A DNA stretch of 15,076 nt from JBBDNT01 sp040877445. GTDB taxonomy: Bacteria > Planctomycetota > Planctomycetia > Planctomycetales > Planctomycetaceae. Position numbers and translations under genes: made by a program. Every line of letters begins with the position of its first letter. Position 1 is the first letter of the stretch. Positions 1-6,618 of this stretch are shown piece after piece. Location of the stretch: positions 1 through 15,076 of the forward strand of contig JBBDNT010000239.1 in NCBI GenBank assembly GCA_040877445.1, read 5' to 3'. A model generated the notes under the pieces. That model saw only the letters and a list, made by a program, of their open reading frames with translations, had not been told where the DNA came from and did no database searches.

Positions 1-46
1 GGTCGGGACGATACAACCCTCGGGTTTCCCATCCGAAGCGTTAGTG

Positions 47-61
47 GGCCTCTGAGGGGCC
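47..61. other. small G+C-rich hairpin near the window start
   Basis: GGCCTC at 47-52 pairs with GGGGCC at 56-61, including one G-T pair, around a 3-base loop. No run of T follows on either strand, so a terminator role is not supported. The rest of positions 1-66 shows no recognisable gene. Confidence 0.25.
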
Positions 62-75
62 TTCCTGGAGGTGAG

Positions 76-102
76 ATGGATCAGGCCAGTCATGGAGGGT
101 GA
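76..102 (+). other. possible 8-codon leader ORF upstream of the HTH gene
   Basis: An ATG at 76 sits four bases after a strong ribosome binding site (GGAGG, 67-71). It opens an 8-codon frame (MDQASHGG) that stops with TGA at 100-102. The ATG of the helix-turn-helix gene begins one base later, at 104. The ribosome binding site and start of the leader (66-78) and of the HTH gene (93-106) are near-identical copies. This could be a duplicated initiation region or a translationally coupled leader. The frame is very short and may be chance. Confidence 0.25.
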
Positions 103-103
103 G

Positions 104-387
104 ATGAGTGACGGATCGACGGCGAGATTCAAGACGCCTCCGGAGTTGGCGAAGGAACTCGGGTGCAAAGGTTCAGACGGTCCACGGTTGGATTCGATCC
201 GGCGAACTGCGTGCCGTGAACCTTGCTCGCGCTGGAAGCAAGCGCCCTCGATACAGGATCGCCCCCGCGGCGATCGTGGACTTCCTGGCCGGCCGGGCCG
301 TGCAGCCGGCGGCAACGCCTGGACGGCGACAGCCGAAGCGGCGATTACCCCGAGGGCTTCATCAGGTACTATGGGAGTCGGACCTGA
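104..387 (+). pseudogene. excisionase-like helix-turn-helix protein, broken by two frameshifts
   Basis: Three reading frames joined end to end give a 93-residue DNA-binding protein of the small MerR/excisionase-like type common in planctomycetes. Frame one (104-169) gives the start of the helix-turn-helix (TPPELAKELGCK). Frame two (171-341) continues with VQTVHGWIRSGELRAVNL, then the wing KRPRYRIAPAAIVDFL and a basic linker. Frame three (343-387) gives the tail DYPEGFIRYYGSRT and a TGA stop. Each switch equals one extra base, near 170 and near 342. The start at 104 has GGAGGG four bases upstream. Family proteins often help integrases excise mobile elements or act as repressors. No integrase is present here, but a truncated tRNA lies about 135 bases away. 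Decay is the simplest reading; sequencing errors could also cause it. Confidence 0.6.
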
Positions 388-397
388 CGTGTCGGCA

Positions 398-412
398 AGT
401 GTCAGTGACACT
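398..412. promoter_or_regulatory. perfect 7-bp inverted repeat, operator- or recombination-site-like
   Basis: AGTGTCA and TGACACT form a perfect dyad around a single central G, 11 bases after the HTH stop codon. The one-base spacer makes an RNA hairpin unlikely and a dimeric protein-binding site more likely, for example for an excisionase, repressor or recombinase. No other feature is evident in 413-522. Confidence 0.4.
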
Positions 413-522
413 GCGGCGGGGCAAAATGGGCCAATTGAGGCCAGTTTTCAGAGACCGGCGGAAGTGCGTTTCGTAAGGTAAATCGCTGGGTTTCGTGCAA
501 TTCGCCGGAACGCTGGGCTTGA

Positions 523-562
523 ATCCTAAATCCCGCGCGTCTGCCAGTTCCGCCACTCTCGC
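523..562 (-). tRNA. 5' half of a tRNA-Leu (UAG), truncated in the anticodon arm
   Basis: Reading the minus strand from 562, the sequence matches a bacterial tRNA-Leu: acceptor strand GCGAGAG (562-556), TG, D arm, anticodon-stem strand CGGGA, then loop TTTAGGA with anticodon TAG (528-526). After the loop the expected stem partner TCCCG is missing; the sequence reads TTCAA and cannot form the full stem. No variable arm, T arm or acceptor 3' strand CTCTCGC follows anywhere to the window start. The fragment is therefore non-functional as it stands. It begins 17 bases downstream of the dehydrogenase stop codon. Anticodon loops are known crossover points for tyrosine integrases, so this may mark an old integration or deletion junction. 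Confidence 0.6.
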
Positions 563-579
563 GGAGTCGGGGCGGGAGT

Positions 580-1857
580 TTACCAGATTCGTAGCGATTC
601 GCGGAACAATGTTGCGATCGCTTCCGCGTCGACCGGGCGGGGGGAGAGTTTCGTCACGCGGTGCTGCGGGAGCGTGCCTTCCACCAGTCGCGGGATGTCC
701 GCCTCGGAGTAGCCGAGCGCCGACAGGCCGTTGGGGATTTCCAGCGTCCGCATGAACTCGATCACGCGTCGCGCGAGGATTTCGCCGGCGTCTTGCGGAT
801 CGACGTTCGACACGTCGGCCCCCAGCGCTTGGGCGGCGCGGAGGTGTCGCCGGGGGTTCGCCTCGGCGGTGAATCGCACGACCGCCGGGGCGTTCAGAAT
901 CACCGAAATGCCGTGCGGCACGAGCGGGTGATCGACGTCGTAACCGGGGGGCATGTAGTCGCGGACCATGCCGGCTACCGGGTACGACATGCCGTGCGGC
1001 AGATGCACTCCCGCGTTGCCGAAGCCGATGCCGGCGAAGGACGAAGCGAGCAGCATGTTCGATCGCGCCTCGTCGTCCGCCGGGTCGCGGAAGGCGCGGG
1101 GCAGGTACTCGGCCACCAGTTCGAGCGCGCGGAGCGACCAGATGTCGCTGATCGGGTTGCATCCCTGATAGGCGGGCCGCTCGATCGGCCGCGCGGGAAG
1201 CGGCCGCTGGTCGAACGGGAGCGCCGTGTACGATTCGAGCGCGTGGCTGAGCACGTCGAGTCCCGAGGATGCGGCGACGGCGGCGGGCATCGTGCGGGTG
1301 TTGTCCGAATCGACGATGCCCAGCGCCGGCTTGAGATGGCGATGGGCGATGCCGGTCTTCGTGTGCCGTTCGAGATAGTCGAAGATCGCGATGCCCGTCG
1401 TCTCGCTGCCGGTTCCCGCCGTGGTGGGAACGGCGATGAGCGGCTTGAGCGGCCCGGGAACCGGCTTCCCCTTTCCGATCGGGGCGTTGACGTATTCGAG
1501 AAAATCGGCCGGATAGGTCGAGTACAGGTTGGCCGCCTTGGCGGTGTCGATCGCGCTGCCGCCGCCGACCGCGACGAAGGAGTCGAACCTGCCGGCGATC
1601 GCGACCTGGGCCGCCTCCTGGAAGCTGAAGTCGGTCGGCTCGACGATCACGCGGTCGTATCGCTCGAACTCGATCTTCTCCTTCGCGAACGACTCGAGTA
1701 CCGCCTGTCCGGCGGGCGTGTCGACGAGCTTCGGGTCGATGACGAGCATCGTCCGCTGGAGGCCCATGTCGCGGAGGTCCATCCCGATTTCGCGGGTGAT
1801 CCCCTTGCCGAAGCGGATGTTCGAAGCGGAAAGCTGGAAGGCGGTGTCGCGGGGCAT
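580..1857 (-). CDS. iron-containing alcohol dehydrogenase, hydroxyacid-oxoacid transhydrogenase (HOT/ADHFE1) type
   Basis: This 425-residue protein belongs to the group III Fe-dependent alcohol dehydrogenases. The N-terminal Rossmann-like half carries the nucleotide-binding GGGSAID (98-104) and PTTAGTGSE (144-152). The helical half carries the metal ligands Asp201 and His205 (GLDVLSHALESY), His288 (HLPHG) and His315 (LVPHG). The stretch YQGCNPISDIW (230-240) and the N-terminal SASNIRFGKG are typical of the HOT/ADHFE1 branch. That branch moves hydride from 4-hydroxybutyrate to 2-oxoglutarate, giving succinic semialdehyde and 2-hydroxyglutarate. Length fits the family and all metal ligands are present. 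The ATG at 1857 has no clear ribosome binding site, but the N-terminus aligns with the family. It lies 65 bases after the ArsS-like gene on the same strand, suggesting co-transcription. The family call is firm; the exact substrate is inferred. Confidence 0.9.
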   Translation of the reverse strand: MPRDTAFQLSASNIRFGKGITREIGMDLRDMGLQRTMLVIDPKLVDTPAGQAVLESFAKEKIEFERYDRVIVEPTDFSFQEAAQVAIAGRFDSFVAVGGGSAIDTAKAANLYSTYPADFLEYVNAPIGKGKPVPGPLKPLIAVPTTAGTGSETTGIAIFDYLERHTKTGIAHRHLKPALGIVDSDNTRTMPAAVAASSGLDVLSHALESYTALPFDQRPLPARPIERPAYQGCNPISDIWSLRALELVAEYLPRAFRDPADDEARSNMLLASSFAGIGFGNAGVHLPHGMSYPVAGMVRDYMPPGYDVDHPLVPHGISVILNAPAVVRFTAEANPRRHLRAAQALGADVSNVDPQDAGEILARRVIEFMRTLEIPNGLSALGYSEADIPRLVEGTLPQHRVTKLSPRPVDAEAIATLFRESLRIW

Positions 1858-1922
1858 GGCGGCGATCGCTGGCGGGGCGGGGGTCTATCGAAGGACCGTC
1901 GAACACGAACCGTCGACCGCGA

Positions 1923-3011
<1,089 letters not shown>

Positions 3012-3165
3012 GCGGTCGATTCCCTTCCGGCGTCGCCGATTCGAATCTTGCACGGGATCTTCGAAGGCAATTGAAGTATCGAATGCGGCGGCGTGCGAAT
3101 CAAGCCGATGAGTCCGCGACACCGATCTATTACGTCGTCCAGATCGAATTTGGATGTTGGAGGCA

Positions 3166-3186
3166 TGTAAGACGGATTGGCAATCC
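3166..3186 (+). repeat. dispersed repeat, left copy
   Basis: This 21-base unit contains GACGGATTGGCAATCC. It matches the reverse complement of 3249-3269 at 18 of 21 positions. The unit includes the dyad GGATTGGCAATCC and translates as GRIxNPS in minus-strand frames, a peptide often seen in over-extended planctomycete gene models. Confidence 0.6.
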
Positions 3187-3248
3187 TTCCAACGGCAACC
3201 GAGTCGGCAGAACGATTGACCTCCGGCGACCTTTGAGGCCTCACCGCC

Positions 3249-3269
3249 GGATTGCCGATCCGTCCTACG
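3249..3269 (-). repeat. dispersed repeat, right (inverted) copy
   Basis: This is the inverted partner of 3166-3186 and reads GGATTGCCGATCCGTCC on the plus strand. The two copies face each other 62 bases apart, so a transcript through both could fold into a long imperfect stem. Mobilised or REP-like origin is inferred; no transposase is linked. Confidence 0.6.
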
Positions 3270-3299
3270 GGCAACCACAACTTCGATCTGGATGAGGCA

Positions 3300-5282
3300 C
3301 TATGGCGGCGATGCCGATTCGACCCGCTCGAACACCACCGTCGGCGGACCGGTGAGCAGGGCGAATTGCCGTGGTCGGCGACGCGCGGCCGTCTCCAGCG
3401 CGAGCGCGTCGCAGCCGAGATGTTCGGCGGCTTCGTCGATCGTCGCCATCCGGCGTTCCTGCAGGAATTCGGTCAACCGATCGGCCGCGGCGGCGTCTTC
3501 ATCGGCTGCCGCATGATCCGACGCGTCGTCGCTCGCCGCGGCGCCGGTCACCAGTTCGGCGAATTCGCTCAACTCCGGCTCGAGGTGCGCGGCGAGCCAC
3601 TCGCGGACGGTCCGCGGGGTGACCGTTTCCCCCGCCGCGGAAAGGTCGCCGGATTGCGCTTCCGACAACAGGCTCGCCAGCGCATCGAGGGCCGCCAGCA
3701 ATTCCGGCGACGGCTGATGGAACGCCGCCCCGTTCGTCCGCAGTTCCGACAGATACTGGTTCGCCTTCTTTGCCCCGGCGCCGATCGGCGAGCGCGGGTC
3801 GCGCACGAGAATCAACTTCCGCAACTCGGCTTCCGCGTGCTGTTTCCGCAGCCGCTTCAACCGGGCGGCCAGACTAGTCATGCTCCCCTGCGTACACAGG
3901 CTGACGCCGGCCCGCGCGTTCGTTGCTTTGTCCGCGAAGAGCAGATCGACGTCGGGCAGCCGCGGATCCCGTTCCTGCTGCTTCCAATCCGGGGCGGCGA
4001 CCGAGATCAGGAACGGGAGCCCTCGCGCGAGAATCGGTTCCGTGTTGTTGGCGTCGTTCTTCGCGATCGCCTGGTCCAGACGACCGTCCCATTCGTCGCG
4101 GAGGAACTCTTCGACCGGCGGAGCGTCGACCGCAGCGCCGCGTTGCGCGATGGTGAATTTCTCGGCGCACGACTTCAGCAACTCCCGCGGCGTGCACCCC
4201 TGATCGCCGACGATGGTCCGCACGTCGGACTCGCTCAACGGCCACAGCGCACCATGCCCCGCGCGCAGCGCCGCGAGCGGTTCCACCGCATCGAGCCGCG
4301 ACTGCACGAGTTCGACCGATTGCGGGAAACGCAAGAGATCCAGGCCGAGCGTCGCACGACTGCCGATGCGATCGTAGTCGGCCCCGCGAACGTGCTTGCG
4401 AATGTCGTCCAGGAACGACGACTGCATGCACGACACGATCAATACGTTCTCGGTCTCGTCGTGCAGCGCCGCGACCAGTTGACCGAAGGCGAACAATCCG
4501 GCCTTGTCCTCCGGATCGGCCTGCAACGACTCGACCTGATCGAAGCACAGCACGACCGGCACCTGCGGTCCCGCCAGCGCGCAGAATGCGCGGATCGCCG
4601 CGCGGGCCTCCGCTTCCGGTTCGGCGGTTTCCTCGTCTGACGGCTTCAACCCGAGCTTTTCGAGTGCGCTGTCCGGCAATTGCTCGCCACGCAGCCAGCC
4701 CAGTGTCTCGCGGCGATGCGTGCCGCCGAGAAAGTGGCGCAGGACCGTCGTCGCGGGGTAGTCGAAGCCGTCGTGCTCCGCGAGATGATCGAGCAGTTCG
4801 TCGACCGCGTCGGGATGCTCGTCCCAGAGGTACTGCCACCACAAGTCGAGATGGCCGATCGCGGGACGCTTTTCCGCCATGCGGAACCGCAGCAACTGGT
4901 CCAGTTGGCAAATTCGACCATCGGACGCGCGGAGCAAGTCTTCAGTAAGTCGCCGCCGCACGTGCCGCCAGATCATTCCCGGACTCGTCTGCAGGCGGAT
5001 CGAGGAGAAGATCTGCCGGGGACGCGGGGGGTCGGTCGGCGGCGTATCCTGGGAAGTGAACTCCATTCGCAGCCGGCGCAGCAGGTGCGTCTTCCCGCTG
5101 CCGGCCTGGCCTTGAATGAGAATTCCCGCGCTGCGTCCGCTGCTGCGCAATTCGTCGACCGCCCGGCAGCACTCGTCGAAGACCGACGCATGAATCCGCG
5201 GCACGTCGACGCCGTCGGCACTCCACGGATCGGCGACGACGCTTTCGCGGAACGGGTTGGGAATGTCGGCGGGAAGGGACAT
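3300..5282 (-). CDS. P-loop ATPase (Orc/STAND-like) with C-terminal winged helix, unknown function
   Basis: This 660-residue protein has a Walker A GQAGSGKT at 58-65 and a Walker B VVLCFDQVES at 243-252, with Gln after the Asp as in many STAND and KAP-type ATPases. A sensor-like strand LIVSCMQSS (281-289) and CTPRELLKSC (363-372) resemble Orc/Cdc6 and AAA+ cores. Residues about 405-500 could form a PD-(D/E)XK-like alpha-beta fold (PDVDLLF, then GVSLCTQ, then KLILVRD) without an obvious E-x-K triad. About 600-655 is a winged-helix-like end. There is no signal peptide, so it is cytoplasmic. The start is ATG at 5282 because the conserved-looking sequence begins there, although no ribosome binding site is seen. 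A GTG at 5342, directly abutting the upstream stop codon, would add 20 repeat-encoded residues. I do not recognise the family. Pairing with the winged-helix gene suggests a DNA-acting complex. Confidence 0.75.
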   Translation of the reverse strand: MSLPADIPNPFRESVVADPWSADGVDVPRIHASVFDECCRAVDELRSSGRSAGILIQGQAGSGKTHLLRRLRMEFTSQDTPPTDPPRPRQIFSSIRLQTSPGMIWRHVRRRLTEDLLRASDGRICQLDQLLRFRMAEKRPAIGHLDLWWQYLWDEHPDAVDELLDHLAEHDGFDYPATTVLRHFLGGTHRRETLGWLRGEQLPDSALEKLGLKPSDEETAEPEAEARAAIRAFCALAGPQVPVVLCFDQVESLQADPEDKAGLFAFGQLVAALHDETENVLIVSCMQSSFLDDIRKHVRGADYDRIGSRATLGLDLLRFPQSVELVQSRLDAVEPLAALRAGHGALWPLSESDVRTIVGDQGCTPRELLKSCAEKFTIAQRGAAVDAPPVEEFLRDEWDGRLDQAIAKNDANNTEPILARGLPFLISVAAPDWKQQERDPRLPDVDLLFADKATNARAGVSLCTQGSMTSLAARLKRLRKQHAEAELRKLILVRDPRSPIGAGAKKANQYLSELRTNGAAFHQPSPELLAALDALASLLSEAQSGDLSAAGETVTPRTVREWLAAHLEPELSEFAELVTGAAASDDASDHAAADEDAAAADRLTEFLQERRMATIDEAAEHLGCDALALETAARRRPRQFALLTGPPTVVFERVESASPP

Positions 5283-5295
5283 GGCGGAGGCGGTC

Positions 5296-5376
5296 GGCAG
5301 TGGGCAGTGGGCAGTGGGCTGTCGGCTGTCGGCTGTCGTCACTCAACTCTCGACTCTCAACTCTCGACTCTCAACT
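5296..5376. repeat. heptanucleotide tandem repeat array (eleven 7-base units)
   Basis: The plus strand shows three GGCAGTG units (5296-5316), three GGCTGTC units (5317-5337), a GTCA spacer, then five alternating CTCAACT and CTCGACT units (5342-5376). It resembles the short tandemly repeated heptamers known from cyanobacteria. The array fills most of the gap between the winged-helix gene and the ATPase gene. It encodes the last eleven residues and the TGA of the former and overlaps the optional GTG start of the latter. Loss or gain of one unit shifts the frame by one base. Confidence 0.85.
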
Positions 5377-6344
5377 CTCACGGACACTGCGTTGTAGTAG
5401 CGTCCATGGCCGTCGAGGACGAATCGCCGGCGTTCCTCTTCGTCGAGGCTCATCGGGTAGTCGTGGCGGTGCAGGGCGACGCGTTCCTTTCGTCCGAGGT
5501 CGAGCAGGACACGATCGAACGTGGACTTTTCGACGGAGTCGAATTCCGGCTGGCGGCGGAGATCCGTGATCGAGACGAGCGCTGCGTGCGATGCACTCGT
5601 GATCGCCTGCATCCGTTCGATGACCAGCCGCGCGAGTTCGTCGTCGCGCGGCACGGGTGGGCGGCCATTTCCTTCGTCGACCGCGACGGACGTTTCCGTC
5701 TGCGGCGCGGTCGCGCCTGCGTGCGCTGTCGCCGAGGCGATTGGTCGTTCGGCGGGCGGTGCAGTCGATGGTGCGGGTTCGGTCGCTTGGCCGTCGAGCA
5801 CCTCGCGGCAGGCGGCGCGGAGTCGCTGTTCGTCGATGCCGACCTTCGACAGTTTCTCGGCGAGCTTGTCGAGGGCGTGCGTGACGTATTCGCGCGGATC
5901 GGCCGGGCGCATGCTGAAGCGCTCGGTGCGCGAGTTGAGCAAGGGGGGTAGCTTATGAACGTGCCCCTGCTGTTCGAGTTCCTTGAGGATCTCGCCTTGC
6001 CGTTTTTCGGAAACGCCGGGCAGAGACGTCTTGACGCTTCTCTTCAACTCGGAGCGCGTCAGCGGGCGGCGATCGAGCGCCTGGCGAATTCGCGTGCGGG
6101 CGAACTCGTCGAGCGATCGCGTCCAGTAGCGAACCTTTCCCTGGTAAGGGGGCAATTGATGAATTCGCTTCGCGGCGACGAGTTCGTCGAGGGTGCGCTG
6201 CAATTCATCCGGCTTGAACCGGAAGGGACCGGTAAGCGCCTCGCCGATCTGCTTCGCCTTCAGCGGCTCGGGCGAGGCGTCGAGCGCCTTGACGACGATG
6301 CTCGCCGTCTCCGTCGATGGAGGAGCGCTGGTCACGGTGGTCAT
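5343..6344 (-). CDS. protein with three winged-helix-like domains, partner of the ATPase, unknown function
   Basis: This 333-residue cytoplasmic protein has no enzyme motif that I recognise. Residues 14-76 and 82-146 look like a duplicated winged-helix unit: each ends in a similar wing (RIHQLPPYQGKVRYWTR, then HVHKLPPLLNSRTERFSMR). Residues 150-183 are helical. Residues 185-232 are a Pro/Ala-rich linker. Residues 235-322 form a third winged-helix-like domain (FDRVLLDLGRKERVALHRHD, ending GRYYNAVSVR). The tail from residue 323 is encoded by the 7-base repeats and is probably not conserved. The ATG at 6344 is preceded directly by GGCGGA, a weak and very close ribosome binding site. It is the first gene of a likely two-gene operon with the ATPase. 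DNA binding is inferred from the fold pattern. It could be a regulator, or the recognition subunit of a genome-maintenance or defence complex. Confidence 0.7.
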   Translation of the reverse strand: MTTVTSAPPSTETASIVVKALDASPEPLKAKQIGEALTGPFRFKPDELQRTLDELVAAKRIHQLPPYQGKVRYWTRSLDEFARTRIRQALDRRPLTRSELKRSVKTSLPGVSEKRQGEILKELEQQGHVHKLPPLLNSRTERFSMRPADPREYVTHALDKLAEKLSKVGIDEQRLRAACREVLDGQATEPAPSTAPPAERPIASATAHAGATAPQTETSVAVDEGNGRPPVPRDDELARLVIERMQAITSASHAALVSITDLRRQPEFDSVEKSTFDRVLLDLGRKERVALHRHDYPMSLDEEERRRFVLDGHGRYYNAVSVRVESRELRVES

Positions 6345-6618
6345 TCCGCCAGACTAACGCGGCGACGCGGAGAGCACAAACGAACGGCGGTACGATGGGC
6401 GGAATCCTCGAATCGGACTCGGGGATCTGCAAGCTGTGCTAATCGATGAAGCAACGCGAGCTTTCGCCAGCACTCCCCCCGCTGACGCGGGAGGCTCGCT
6501 CGTCTTCTTTGCGTTTCTTTGCGGACTTGGCGACTTTGCGTCGAAAGCATTTCGGTTGCGGTCGTGCCGTACTGCGACTTCCGCCACGATTTCGAGAACC
6601 GGGTTCACGAACCAGGCG
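6345..6618. other. gene-free gap upstream of the winged-helix gene
   Basis: This gap contains the dispersed repeat at 6456-6547 and the presumed promoter region of the winged-helix/ATPase pair. I found no convincing -35/-10 pair. Short open frames here give low-complexity peptides from the repeat (SEPPASAGG type) and are not genes. Confidence 0.5.
6456..6547. repeat. dispersed palindromic repeat followed by a TTTGCG-rich segment
   Basis: GCGAGC (6456-6461) and GCTCGC (6494-6499) form outer arms around an inner hairpin CCCGC-TGAC-GCGGG (6478-6491). A segment rich in TTTGCG and CTTTGCG follows to about 6547. The TGAC loop and G/C stem recur in the palindrome at 10070-10087. Copies elsewhere in the genome are expected but cannot be checked here. 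Confidence 0.5.

Larger units (their letters stand above)
3012..3299. other. gene-free gap with inverted dispersed repeats
   Basis: This stretch separates the ATPase stop from the ArsS-like start. It holds the ArsS ribosome binding site (GGAAGGGA read on the minus strand, just above 3020) and two facing copies of a short repeat. The open frames crossing it translate to repeat-type peptides such as VGRIANPSY and show no protein family. No promoter could be assigned with confidence. Confidence 0.5.

Noticed and set aside
480..562. Complete tRNA-Leu gene
   Set aside because: The anticodon stem does not close and no T arm or acceptor 3' strand is present within any plausible distance, including as an intron-split gene in this window.
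362..1906. 514-codon minus-strand open frame spanning the dehydrogenase and the tRNA fragment
   Set aside because: It is in another frame from the real dehydrogenase. Its RVAELADARDLG stretch is the usual artefact of translating a tRNA-Leu.
3012..3278. Longer N-terminus for the ArsS-like protein
   Set aside because: The extra 89 codons translate dispersed repeats; the TTG at 3011 has a good ribosome binding site and begins the family homology.
3252..4640. 462-codon plus-strand open frame
   Set aside because: Antisense to the ATPase; its composition is shadow-like and it starts inside a dispersed repeat.
3300..5282. Naming the ATPase as a known BREX, KAP or other defence ATPase
   Set aside because: Only the generic P-loop and DQxE motifs match; none of the other hallmark genes of those systems is nearby, so a specific name would be a guess.
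5296..5376. CRISPR array
   Set aside because: Units are 7 bases without spacers; it is a simple tandem repeat.
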